Assembly (NCBI RefSeq): GCF_024127895.1
Contig: NZ_JAMYBK010000004.1
Location: 124,001 to 188,000, forward strand
Direction of reading: 5' to 3'
Length of the DNA: 64,000 nt
Source of the DNA: Pseudomonas guariconensis
GTDB lineage: Bacteria > Pseudomonadota > Gammaproteobacteria > Pseudomonadales > Pseudomonadaceae
The position numbers and the translations under genes were made by a program. Below are positions 29,213 through 38,388 of the stretch, one piece after another. The notes below the pieces were generated by a model. That model saw only the letters and a list, made by a program, of their open reading frames with translations. It had not been told where the DNA came from and did not search any database. The stretch's first letter is position 1. Each line of letters opens with the position of its first letter.

Positions 29213-30153
29213 TGAGGGCTCCCGGGGCGCTGGGCATCGAGGTGCTCGCGCAGTTGCTCGATCATCTCGCTCTGGGTGCTCAGGGGCATCAGCAGTATCC
29301 GCAGTTTCTGCGCCAGCAGTTCCCAGCGCTCGACGCGCGACTCGGCTTGCTGGCGATAGGCCTGGCGCAGGCTGGCGTCGAGGGTGTCGAGCTCCAACTG
29401 GGCGCCGCGCTGGGCGAAGCGCAGCAGGCCGGCGGCCGGCAGGGCATGGTCGAGCGGGTCGGAAACCGGCATCAGCAGCAGGTCGCAGTGGCGCGAGAGC
29501 ATCGACAGGTGCTGTTCGACGCTGTCGCTCAAGGCGCGTTCGTCGCAGATGACGATGGCCAGGCTGCCCGGGCGCAGCACCTCGCGGGCCCGGCGCAAGG
29601 CCAGGCCGAGGCTGTCGGCCTGGGGCTGGGCCTCGGTGTGCAGCGCCTGGTTGACCTTGGCCAGGCGGTTGAGCAGTTGCAGCAGGCTTTGCTTGCTACG
29701 CCGTGGCTTGATCTCGTGGTGCTCGTTGTCGCCGAACACCAGGCCGCCGATGCGGTCGTTGTGGCCCAGCGCGGCCCAGCCGAACAGCGCTGCGGCCTGG
29801 GCCGCCAGCACCGACTTGAACATCAGGCCGGAGCTGAAGAACAGCCGCTGGCTCTGCTCGACCAGGATGAAGATCGGCCGCTCGCGCTCTTCGTGGAACA
29901 GCTTGGTGTGCGGCTCCTGGGTGCGCGCGGTGACACGCCAGTCGATGTTGCGTACATCGTCGCCGGCCTGGTAGACGCGCACCTGGTCGAAGTCCACGCC
30001 GCGCCCGCGCAGCTTGGAGTGGTGCAGGCCGACCAGCGGGCTGCGCTGGCCGGGCCGGGAGAACAGCTGGATCTCGCGCACGCGATGGCGCATGTCGATC
30101 AGCTCGGCCAGGCCGATGCGGATGCCGGGTTCGGCCGTTCGCGCGGTGGGCAT
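29209..30153 (-). CDS. DUF58 domain protein
   Basis: 314 aa. GRGVDFDQVRVYQAGDDVRN followed by IDWRVTART is the DUF58 signature; the C-terminal half has a VWA-like fold. ATG 30153 is used because it lies 4 bases after the moxR stop; the frame upstream is the antisense of moxR. Partners with MoxR AAA ATPases; thought to act in assembly or metal insertion, without proof here. Confidence 0.87.
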   Translation of the reverse strand: MPTARTAEPGIRIGLAELIDMRHRVREIQLFSRPGQRSPLVGLHHSKLRGRGVDFDQVRVYQAGDDVRNIDWRVTARTQEPHTKLFHEERERPIFILVEQSQRLFFSSGLMFKSVLAAQAAALFGWAALGHNDRIGGLVFGDNEHHEIKPRRSKQSLLQLLNRLAKVNQALHTEAQPQADSLGLALRRAREVLRPGSLAIVICDERALSDSVEQHLSMLSRHCDLLLMPVSDPLDHALPAAGLLRFAQRGAQLELDTLDASLRQAYRQQAESRVERWELLAQKLRILLMPLSTQSEMIEQLREHLDAQRPGSPQ

Positions 30154-30157
30154 GGGG

Positions 30158-31117
<960 letters not shown>

Positions 31118-31309
31118 CGTCGAGGGTTCCTGGAAATGAGCCGGGCGTGCTGGCACAGCGGCGTCCGGGCAGGGGCTGATACTTTAATCCATCCGGGCCC
31201 GTGCCGACCAATGGCGGCATGGAAAATTCTCCAGGGGGCAGGCGCGGGTCGTCGAACAATCGCTGACTACCTGTGGAATCTGCGGGTTCCCGCGTGCGCC
31301 GCGAGGCTG

Positions 31310-31336
31310 CCTCATTGTCGGTCCTGGACAATGAGG
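31310..31336 (+). promoter_or_regulatory. Hairpin covering the ribosome site of the DUF2235 gene
   Basis: Perfect 10-bp arms: cctcattgtc (31310-31319) and gacaatgagg (31327-31336), loop ggtcctg. The 3' arm contains the GAGG of the Shine-Dalgarno (GAGGA 31333-31337), 9 bases before ATG 31346. If formed in RNA it would block initiation. Being a perfect DNA palindrome, it could instead be a protein operator. Confidence 0.5.
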
Positions 31337-31345
31337 ACCCCACCG

Positions 31346-32653
31346 ATGGACCTGCAACGCATCGTTTCCGGCACGCCCCATCCGCTCACCTTGCGGGTGG
31401 GGGTGTTCTTCGACGGCACCGGCAACAACCTGGGCAACGGCATGCACGCGGGAGCATCGCCCGAACGCGGCGGCAGTTATGCCAATGCCCCGAGCAACGT
31501 GGCGCTGCTGTACGGGCTGTACCCGGTCGGGGCTGTGGAGGCACTTGCGGACAGGGTCTTTTTCAAGGTCTATGTCGAGGGCATCGGCACCACGCAAGGC
31601 GCGCCCGACTCGGCGCTCGCCCAGGCCACCGGGCGTGGCCAGACGGGGATCGAGGCACGAGTGGCCGAGGCGCTGGCGGTGGTTGCCGGGCAATTGCGGC
31701 GCTGGCGTGCAGGGCAACCGCAGGGCCCCGTGGCAGGGGTCGAGCTGGACCTGTTCGGCTTCAGTCGCGGGGCGGCGGCGGCCCGCCACCTGGCCAACCA
31801 GTTGCAGGAGGGCTCGGCCTGCCTGCTGGCGTGGCCTGTGACGATCAACTTCATCGGCCTGTTCGACACGGTGGCGGCCATCGTCGCCCCGTGGCAAGGC
31901 AACTTCAGCCCTGCCAACGACCGTTACGGCGGGTTGCGCCTCGGCCTGGGCGAGGGTATTGCGCGCCAGGTCGTGCAACTGGTGGCTGGCGATGAAAGGC
32001 GGCACAACTTCCCGTTGGTGCGTAGCGGGCACGACATCGTCGTGCCCGGGGTCCATTCGGACATCGGCGGCGGCTACCTGGAACGGATGACCGAGCGCGT
32101 CCTGCTGAGCAAGCCGCGATCGAACCTGGTGCCTGCGCGCACGCCAGCGGAGCGGACGCGGGCGTATGCCATCGCCACCAGGCAGTTGGCGGCGGAGTAT
32201 GCGGGCATGCCGGGGCCGCAGCCCCGGGTCCTGACCTGGGAGGTGCCTGTCGAGCGGCGTTGCAGGCAGGATGGGCCGGAAAAGCGCGTGTATGCGGCGG
32301 TTTATCGGGAGCGTGAGGTACTGGGGCATTTGTCGCGGATCTATCTGCGCATCATGCGTGAGCTGGCGGTGCGCGGTGGGGTGCCGTTCGCCGAGGTGGA
32401 GGCGCGCGAGGCGGCGTATCGGTTGCCGGAGGCGTTGCTGGGGATCAGTGCCAAATTGCATGACTTCGCCCTGGGGCGTAGCGCTGGTCCGGGTTTGAGC
32501 GAGGAGGAGCGGCACTTGCTGGAGGCGCGGTACATCCATGCTTCGGCGCATTGGAATGCACTCAAGGGGCTGCGCAACAGCGAACTGGAGGTGATGTTCG
32601 TCGACCGGCCGGCGGAAGGCGGGCGGGTGATGCATGTGAATCCAGTGGGGTGA
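31346..32653 (+). CDS. DUF2235 / Tle1-like lipase, possible type VI secretion effector
   Basis: 435 aa. N-terminal VGVFFDGTGNNLG is the DUF2235 hallmark. The alpha/beta-hydrolase nucleophile elbow is GFSRG (Ser140), with Asp174 (GLFDTV) and His237 (GVHSDIGGGY) completing a plausible triad. Tle1 effectors of this family are phospholipases delivered by type VI secretion. Here there is no VgrG, PAAR or obvious immunity gene next to it, so it is an orphan or serves another role. The base composition is less codon-biased (more gtg/ggg, fewer optimal codons) than in its neighbours, hinting at acquisition. Start at 31346 by ribosome site. Confidence 0.8.
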   Translation: MDLQRIVSGTPHPLTLRVGVFFDGTGNNLGNGMHAGASPERGGSYANAPSNVALLYGLYPVGAVEALADRVFFKVYVEGIGTTQGAPDSALAQATGRGQTGIEARVAEALAVVAGQLRRWRAGQPQGPVAGVELDLFGFSRGAAAARHLANQLQEGSACLLAWPVTINFIGLFDTVAAIVAPWQGNFSPANDRYGGLRLGLGEGIARQVVQLVAGDERRHNFPLVRSGHDIVVPGVHSDIGGGYLERMTERVLLSKPRSNLVPARTPAERTRAYAIATRQLAAEYAGMPGPQPRVLTWEVPVERRCRQDGPEKRVYAAVYREREVLGHLSRIYLRIMRELAVRGGVPFAEVEAREAAYRLPEALLGISAKLHDFALGRSAGPGLSEEERHLLEARYIHASAHWNALKGLRNSELEVMFVDRPAEGGRVMHVNPVG

Positions 32654-32685
32654 GCGGGCCTGGCATGTGGTGCTTTTGGCATCCT

Positions 32686-32742
32686 GGGGCCGCTCAGGTA
32701 CAGCGCTGTTCTGCCATTGAGCGCGGTACCTGGAGCGGCCCC
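32686..32742. terminator. Large palindrome between convergent genes
   Basis: ggggccgctcaggtac at the left pairs with gtacctggagcggcccc at the right with one bulge; gcgct/gcgc extend the stem inward. It lies between the DUF2235 gene and the converging MFS gene, so it can end transcripts from both sides. No other gene in 32654-32780. Confidence 0.55.
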
Positions 32743-32780
32743 AATTGCGACTGTAAAGCTTTAACTGGCCTAGGCAGCCC

Positions 32781-34109
32781 TCAGTTCTTCGCGGTGGAGT
32801 GCTTGCGCCCCTGGTCGCACAGGGCGAAGACCACCACCAGCACCCCGGAAATCGCCAGGATCAGCGCCACGCCATCGGTGGAATGGGTCGCCGAGCCAGC
32901 CACCAGGGCCAGGCCGCCCAGCGGTGCCAGGCCACCGGCCACCGCCGTGCCGATCTCCCGCCCGGTACCGAACCCTGACGAGCGTGTCTGGGTCGGGAAC
33001 TGCCGGCTGAGGAACGAACCCTGCGGTGCGAACATCATCGGCGCGAGGATCCCGGTGCCGATGCCGATGGCCACGTAGATCAGCGTCGGTTCACCCGTGC
33101 TCAGCAACTGCAGGAACGGATAGGCGAACAGCGCCGAGAACACGCCGCCGAGCATCAGCACGATCTTGCTGCTCCACTTGTCGCACAGCCAGCCGAAGAA
33201 CGGCACGGCGAAGATCGCCACCAGGCTGGCGATGGTCACCGACAGCGAGGTGACATGCGCCTGGACGCCCTTGAACTGGGTCAGGTAGGCCAGCGAGAAC
33301 GTCTTGAAGATGTAGCTCAGGGCGTTGTAGCCGATGGCCACGAAGAACACCACGGCCAGGCCCTTGAGGTCGTTGCGCAGCAGCAGCTTCAGCGGCGACA
33401 CCTGGGGCTTGTCCTTGGCCTGGTCGAGTTCCTTGAAGTCCGGCGTCTCGGGGATGCTGCGACGTACCCACAGGCCAATGCCGACCAGCGCGATACTGGC
33501 GATGAAGGGGATGCGCCAGCCGCCGGCCATGAGGAACGCATTGCCGTTCATGGTCAGCAGGTACACGGTCAGCGACGACAGCAGCAGGCCCAGGTTCAGG
33601 CCCAGCGCCGGCCAAGCACCCTGGCTGCCGCGCTTGCCTTCGCTGGCGTGCTCGTAGGAGGTCACCGCCGCGCCGGACAGTTCGGCGCCGGCGCCCAGGC
33701 CCTGGATGATACGGATGACCACCAGGATGATCGGCGCCCAGATGCCGATCGTGGCATAGCTGGGGATCAGGCCGATCAGTGCGGTGCACACGCCCATCAT
33801 GCAGAAGGTGATCACCAGCACCTGCTTGCGCCCGAAGCGGTCGCCCAGGTAGCCGAACAGGATGCCGCCGAAGGGGCGGGCGATGAAGCCGATGGCGAAG
33901 GTGGAGAACGCCAGCAGCGAGGCCACCGCCGGGTTGCTGGCGTCGAAGAAGATCTGTGAGAAGACGATCGCCGCCATCGTGGCGTACAGGTAGAAGTCGT
34001 ACCACTCCAGCATCGAGCCGAAGATGGTCGCCGCTGCCACCTTGCGCAGGCGCTTGCGTTGCTGTTGCGGGGTTTCCGTCGCGGCCAGGGCCGCCTCATG
34101 TACCGACAT
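32781..34109 (-). CDS. MFS transporter of the metabolite:H+ symporter family
   Basis: 442 aa, twelve helices. GSMLEWYDFYLYATMAA in helix 1 and GYLGDRFGRKQVL between helices 2 and 3 are signatures of the MHS family (ProP, KgtP, ShiA type). Such proteins import osmolytes or dicarboxylic and oxo acids with protons. It lies 43 bases after lhgO on the same strand, so uptake of 2-hydroxyglutarate, 2-oxoglutarate or glutarate-like acids is a reasonable inference. AAGGA precedes the ATG. Confidence 0.85.
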   Translation of the reverse strand: MSVHEAALAATETPQQQRKRLRKVAAATIFGSMLEWYDFYLYATMAAIVFSQIFFDASNPAVASLLAFSTFAIGFIARPFGGILFGYLGDRFGRKQVLVITFCMMGVCTALIGLIPSYATIGIWAPIILVVIRIIQGLGAGAELSGAAVTSYEHASEGKRGSQGAWPALGLNLGLLLSSLTVYLLTMNGNAFLMAGGWRIPFIASIALVGIGLWVRRSIPETPDFKELDQAKDKPQVSPLKLLLRNDLKGLAVVFFVAIGYNALSYIFKTFSLAYLTQFKGVQAHVTSLSVTIASLVAIFAVPFFGWLCDKWSSKIVLMLGGVFSALFAYPFLQLLSTGEPTLIYVAIGIGTGILAPMMFAPQGSFLSRQFPTQTRSSGFGTGREIGTAVAGGLAPLGGLALVAGSATHSTDGVALILAISGVLVVVFALCDQGRKHSTAKN

Positions 34110-34152
34110 CGAAGGTTCCTTATTGTCTTTGTAGTGGGGTGTGCAGCAGGGT

Positions 34153-35346
34153 TCAGCGGGCCTCGAGGATCTTGGCAGCGATCATCTGGCCGATCGGGAT
34201 GGCCGAGGTGGCAGCTGGCGACGGAGCGTTGCAGACGTGCACCATGCGCGCCGTCTCGGCGAACAGGAAGTCGTGCACCAGGGTGCCGTCGCGCATCACC
34301 GCCTGGGCGCGGATGCCGGCCTCGTAGGGCAGCAGGTCCTCGACCTCCAGCGACGGGCAGTACTTGCGGCATTGCTCCAGGTAGCCGCGCTTGAACAGCG
34401 AGTTCTTCATCTCCGTGGTGCCAGAGCCGAGGTTGTTCCAGATCGTCTTCCAGAAACCCGGGAAGCGTGCGTACTCGGCGACGTCGCGCCAGTTCACCGA
34501 GAACTTGCGGTAGTTCTCCCGGCCCAGGCCGAGCACGGCGTTGGGGCCGACGGTGACGCTGCCGTCGATCATCCGCGTCAGGTGCACGCCGAGGAACGGC
34601 AGGTCCGGGTCGGGGATCGGGTAGATCAGGTGGTTGACGACCTGGTTCTTGCTCGCGGGCAGGCGGTAGTACTCACCGCGAAAAGGGATGATCTGGTGGT
34701 CGATCTTCACCCCGGCCAGGCGCGCCAGGCGGTCGGACTGCAGGCCGGCGCAGGCCACCAGCTGGCGTGCCTGCCAGGTCTGCGCGTCGCTGCGCACTTC
34801 GACATGCGTGCCGTGTTCTTCGATCGCGCGCACGCTGGTGCTCAGGTGGACTTCGCCGCCGGCCCGCTCGATCACCCGGGCCATGGCCGTACACACTTGC
34901 TTGTAGTCGACGATGCCGGTGGCATCGAGGAACAGCGCACCCTTGCCGACGATGTTGGGTTCGCGGCGGCCAAGCTCGGCGGCGTCCAGGCGCTCGACCT
35001 TCAGGCCGTTCTGCTGCGAACGCTCGTACAGGGCCTGCATGCGCTGCATTTCCAGGTCGTTGGAGGCCACCAGCAGCTTGCCGCAGACGTCGAAGGCGAT
35101 GCCGTGCTCGCTGCAGAAGTCCTTGGTGGCCTGGGCGCCGCGCTTGCACAGGTCGGCCTTGAGGCTGCCCGGAGCATAGTAGATGCCAGCATGGATCACG
35201 CCACTGTTGTGGCCGGTCTGGTGGCGGCCGAGGCTCGCTTCCTTTTCCAGGATCAGCAGGGACGCGCCGGGACGCTGCTCGAGCAGGGCCATGGCGGTGG
35301 CGAGGCCGACGATGCCGCCGCCGATGATGCAGTAGTCGTAGGTCAT
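34153..35346 (-). CDS. lhgO: L-2-hydroxyglutarate oxidase/dehydrogenase
   Basis: 397 aa FAD enzyme of the DAO family. CIIGGGIVGLATAMALLE binds FAD; RHQTGHNSGVIHAGIYY is the LhgO-specific block; the C-terminal NAPSPAATSAIPIG is also typical. It oxidises L-2-hydroxyglutarate to 2-oxoglutarate, passing electrons to the membrane quinone pool, as in glutarate catabolism (CsiD-LhgO); no csiD gene is present here. A FadR-type operator lies upstream at 35385-35399. Confidence 0.9.
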   Translation of the reverse strand: MTYDYCIIGGGIVGLATAMALLEQRPGASLLILEKEASLGRHQTGHNSGVIHAGIYYAPGSLKADLCKRGAQATKDFCSEHGIAFDVCGKLLVASNDLEMQRMQALYERSQQNGLKVERLDAAELGRREPNIVGKGALFLDATGIVDYKQVCTAMARVIERAGGEVHLSTSVRAIEEHGTHVEVRSDAQTWQARQLVACAGLQSDRLARLAGVKIDHQIIPFRGEYYRLPASKNQVVNHLIYPIPDPDLPFLGVHLTRMIDGSVTVGPNAVLGLGRENYRKFSVNWRDVAEYARFPGFWKTIWNNLGSGTTEMKNSLFKRGYLEQCRKYCPSLEVEDLLPYEAGIRAQAVMRDGTLVHDFLFAETARMVHVCNAPSPAATSAIPIGQMIAAKILEAR

Positions 35347-35384
35347 GCAGGGGTACCTTGGATTTCTTGTCGGTGGATCTGCTT

Positions 35385-35399
35385 ATCAGGTTGTCAGAC
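35385..35399. promoter_or_regulatory. FadR-type operator upstream of lhgO
   Basis: atcaggttgtcagac, identical over 15 bases to the site at 36179-36193 upstream of the adjacent GntR/FadR regulator gene. It contains TTGTCAGAC, one full arm of the palindrome TTGTC-A-GACAA. It is 39 bases from the lhgO start, a suitable place for repression. Confidence 0.65.
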
Positions 35400-35449
35400 T
35401 AAGTAGTGCGCGTGAAAACCTCGCCAGGCTGCCAGGCGTTCTCCGGGTG

Positions 35450-36160
35450 TCAGTCGAGGGCGGGGAGGTCGATCTTCAGGCGCTTGGCCGAGGCCCGCAG
35501 GTGCGCTTCGGCGCAGGCCGCGGCGGCCTGGCGGTCGCCATCGGCGATGGCCTGGTACAGCGCCTGGTGCTCGCGATTGGCGTCGGCCGAGCCGCCCACG
35601 GAGTGGGCGGCGGAGTTTTCCCAGGCGTTGCGGCGCGCGGCGGCCAACTGGCCGCCGAGGAAGTCGTGGAAGGCCACGAAGTACGCGTTCTTGCTGGCTT
35701 CGGCGATGGCCCGGTGGAAGGCCACGTCGGCGGCGGAGGCGGCGCTGAAGTCGCTGCGCCTGTCGAGCATTTCCTGCAGGGCCGTGGCCATGCGCGCCAG
35801 GTCGTGCGCGTCGCGGCGGCGGGCGGCGATGGCGGCGGCCTGGGTCTCGATCCACAGGCGCATCTCGAACATCTGCACCAGGTCTGGCTTGCGCCCCTGG
35901 CTGCCGGGGAAGCGGAACACCGTGCCGCTGGGAGTCTGGGAGATGTAGGAGCCGAGCCCGCGGCGGGCGATGAGCACGCCATCGGCCTTGAGCTGCGCCA
36001 CCGCTTCGCGCACCACCGAGCGGCTGACATTGAGCTGCTCGGCCAGTTGCTGTTCGGTGGGCAGGCGCGATTCGGCGGCCAGGCGGCCGGAATCGATCTC
36101 TGCACGGATGGCGCTGACGACCCGTTCGACCAGGGTGTCGGGGCGCTGGAGCTCTAGCAT
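35450..36160 (-). CDS. GntR-family regulator, FadR subfamily
   Basis: 236 aa. N-terminal winged helix (RLPTEQQLAEQLNVSRSVVREAVAQL, then GSYISQTPSG), followed by the all-helical FCD ligand domain with Asp/His metal-type residues (DVAFHRAIAEAS, REHQALYQAI). Adjacent to lhgO-MFS with matching operators before itself and lhgO, so it most likely represses both, relieved by an organic acid ligand. Confidence 0.88.
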   Translation of the reverse strand: MLELQRPDTLVERVVSAIRAEIDSGRLAAESRLPTEQQLAEQLNVSRSVVREAVAQLKADGVLIARRGLGSYISQTPSGTVFRFPGSQGRKPDLVQMFEMRLWIETQAAAIAARRRDAHDLARMATALQEMLDRRSDFSAASAADVAFHRAIAEASKNAYFVAFHDFLGGQLAAARRNAWENSAAHSVGGSADANREHQALYQAIADGDRQAAAACAEAHLRASAKRLKIDLPALD

Positions 36161-36178
36161 GGAAACGGTTGCCTATTG

Positions 36179-36193
36179 ATCAGGTTGTCAGAC
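36179..36193. promoter_or_regulatory. FadR-type operator upstream of its own regulator gene
   Basis: atcaggttgtcagac followed by aa, giving the perfect palindrome TTGTC-A-GACAA at 36185-36195. It lies 19 bases before the regulator ATG, implying autoregulation. It is one of two near-identical copies in this locus. Confidence 0.65.
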
Positions 36194-36234
36194 AATGCCT
36201 GTGTCCGGGCCCTGTTGTCAATCGATTCAATGCG

Positions 36235-37170
36235 TTATGCCGGGGATTCGGCCAGCAACCGCTGCGTGACTTCCTGCTGGTCACGCCCGCGCTCGATCAG
36301 CCAGCGCTGGAAGGCTCGGCAGTGACCGTGGTGGATGCTGCCCGGGTTCCAGGTCAGGTAATAGGACGCTGGCATGGGCAGGGCCCGCAGGCAAGGCAGC
36401 ATCAGTTTGCCGCTGTCGACATCCCGGCTGATCATCGAGTACTGCGCAAGGACGATGCCTTGCCCGTCGATGGCAGCCTGGATGGCCATGGAAGACAGCG
36501 AGTAGATCCGGTAGTTGGCGATTTGCACCTCGCCGATGCCAGCCGTGGCGAACCACTCCTCCCAGGACGGCGGTGAATCGAACTTCGGCCGCCAGTCGAT
36601 GGTGATCAACGGCAGCGCGAGCAGGCGGTCGGCGTCGACCTTCGCGTCCAGCAAGGCTGGGCTGCACGCCGGTACCACGCAATCGCGGAACAGTTCGAGG
36701 GTGTGCTGGTCGTCATGCATGCCGGCGCCATAGCTCAGGCGAAAGTCCACGCCATTGGCGTGGGCCTCGGACGGTTCGGTGTGGGTGCCGTCCAGGTAGA
36801 TGCTCAACTGAGGGAATGCCGCCTGCCACTCGGCCACCAGCGGTGCCAGCCATTTCGACAACAGCGAGGGCAGGGCGCTGATGTAGAGGTTGCTGGTGTT
36901 CTTCGAGCGTTCCAACCCCGCATAGGCCGCGCGCAAGCGCTCGAACGCCTGGCTGCAGCCTTCGTGAAAGCGCTGGCCGGCGGCGTTCAGGCGCAGGCGC
37001 TGGCCTTCCTTGACCGTCAGGCTCAGGCCAACGGCTTGCTCGAGGATCTTCATCTGCTGGCTGACGGCGCCGGCGGAGATACCCAGGCGCTTGGCCGCCT
37101 GGGTGATGCCACCGCACAGGCCGACGGCTTCGAAGACTTCCAGTGCGCGTAACGGGGGGAGCTGGCTCAT
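36235..37170 (-). CDS. LysR-family regulator divergent from the Rieske/ABC/lyase unit
   Basis: 311 aa. N-terminal HTH (ITQAAKRLGISAGAVSQQMKIL) and a periplasmic-binding-like effector domain from about 90. Its closest style is the GcvA-like group (PPLRALEVFEAV; late YSMISRDVDSGKLMLP). It is divergent from the oxygenase gene with a 153-base shared promoter region, so it is the likely activator of that operon. The ligand is probably the imported compound or its breakdown product. Confidence 0.88.
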   Translation of the reverse strand: MSQLPPLRALEVFEAVGLCGGITQAAKRLGISAGAVSQQMKILEQAVGLSLTVKEGQRLRLNAAGQRFHEGCSQAFERLRAAYAGLERSKNTSNLYISALPSLLSKWLAPLVAEWQAAFPQLSIYLDGTHTEPSEAHANGVDFRLSYGAGMHDDQHTLELFRDCVVPACSPALLDAKVDADRLLALPLITIDWRPKFDSPPSWEEWFATAGIGEVQIANYRIYSLSSMAIQAAIDGQGIVLAQYSMISRDVDSGKLMLPCLRALPMPASYYLTWNPGSIHHGHCRAFQRWLIERGRDQQEVTQRLLAESPA

Positions 37171-37205
37171 GACGGGCTCTCAGCTGTGGGGACAGGCCTA
37201 TTTTT

Positions 37206-37219
37206 AGTTTAGAAAAACT
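37206..37219. promoter_or_regulatory. Candidate LysR site in divergent promoter
   Basis: agttt-agaa-aaact, an AT-rich inverted repeat within a strikingly AT-rich tract (37200-37255) between the LysR gene and the Rieske oxygenase gene. T-N11-A spacing for LysR proteins can be fitted. No alternative promoter elements were assigned. Confidence 0.4.
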
Positions 37220-37323
37220 TAATAAATCAACAGAAAACACCACATATTCTTTTGTTTCACCCAGGCCTAGGCTGTGTTTCAAGAACCTGATGCAGCCCAT
37301 GACAACAACAGGAGCCTCATGCC

Positions 37324-38388
37324 ATGTTCTTGAGAAATGCCTGGTACGCCGCCGCCTGGGACACCGAAGTGAAGCAGGCCTTGCACGCCACCACTCTGCT
37401 CGGCGAGCCCGTCGTGCTCTACCGCAAGGCCGACGGCGCAGTGGTGGCCCTGGAGGATGCGTGCCCGCACCGCAAGCTGCCGCTGTCGATGGGGCGCCTG
37501 CACGGCGATGTGGTCGAGTGTGGCTACCACGGCCTCACCTTCGACGGCGCCGGCACCTGTGTGAAGGCCGCCTGCGTGTCGCGCATTCCGCAGGCGGCGA
37601 AAGTCCGCAGCTACCCGGTAGAAGAGCGCTACGGCCTGGTGTGGCTGTGGATGGGCGAGCCGGCCCTGGCCGACCGCAGCAAGCTCCTCGACATCCCCGA
37701 GTGGGACGACCCGGCCTGGGGCGTCAACCGTGGCGATTCGATGACCATCGACTGCAACTACCTGTACATGACCGACAACCTGCTCGACCCCTCCCACGTG
37801 GCCTGGGTCCACCAGAGCACCTTCGGTACCTCGGCCTGTGAGTCGGAGCCGTTGCAGACCCAGGTGAACGACGACGGCGTGGTGGTCTCGCGCTGGCTGC
37901 GCGATATCGATGTGGCGCCGTTCTATCGCCAGTACCTGAAGTTCGAAGGCCGCTGCGACCGTCTGCAGTACTACGAGGTGCGCTACCCGGCCCATGCGAT
38001 CATCAAGGGCGTGCACACCCCGGCCGGTACGGGCGGGGAGGGCGGAGCGCTGCATGAGAAGGCGTTCCTGATGGACTCCTACAACTTCATGACGCCGGTC
38101 GACGAGAACCGCACCCGTTACTACTGGTTCCAGTTGCGCAATTTCGACGCAGACGACCAGGAGGTCTCCCGCCAGTTCGCTGCCGATGTGCGTCGAGCCT
38201 TCGAGGAGGACCGGGTGGTGCTGGCGGCGGTGCATGCGGGCATGAGGCAGCGCCAGACGCCGAACATCGACCTGGCCATCGATTCTGGCCCCTTGCGTTT
38301 TCGCCGTGGCATGGAGCGCCTGATTCGCGAAGAGCAGCAGGCCGCCCACGGGCTGGTCGCGACCGTCGAGGTGAACGCTCATGCTTGA
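37324..38388 (+). CDS. Rieske non-heme iron oxygenase, VanA-like
   Basis: 354 aa. Rieske cluster ligands: Cys47-Pro-His49 and Cys66-Gly-Tyr-His69 (CPHRKLPLSMGRL, CGYHGLTFD). Catalytic iron motif DNLLDPSHVAWVH with His158 and His163. The layout follows vanillate O-demethylase VanA and related O-/N-demethylases rather than ring dioxygenases, and there is no beta subunit. The reductase gene overlaps its 3' end by 8 bases. In this operon it may demethylate an imported N- or O-methyl compound or its product; substrate unproven. Confidence 0.85.
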   Translation: MFLRNAWYAAAWDTEVKQALHATTLLGEPVVLYRKADGAVVALEDACPHRKLPLSMGRLHGDVVECGYHGLTFDGAGTCVKAACVSRIPQAAKVRSYPVEERYGLVWLWMGEPALADRSKLLDIPEWDDPAWGVNRGDSMTIDCNYLYMTDNLLDPSHVAWVHQSTFGTSACESEPLQTQVNDDGVVVSRWLRDIDVAPFYRQYLKFEGRCDRLQYYEVRYPAHAIIKGVHTPAGTGGEGGALHEKAFLMDSYNFMTPVDENRTRYYWFQLRNFDADDQEVSRQFAADVRRAFEEDRVVLAAVHAGMRQRQTPNIDLAIDSGPLRFRRGMERLIREEQQAAHGLVATVEVNAHA

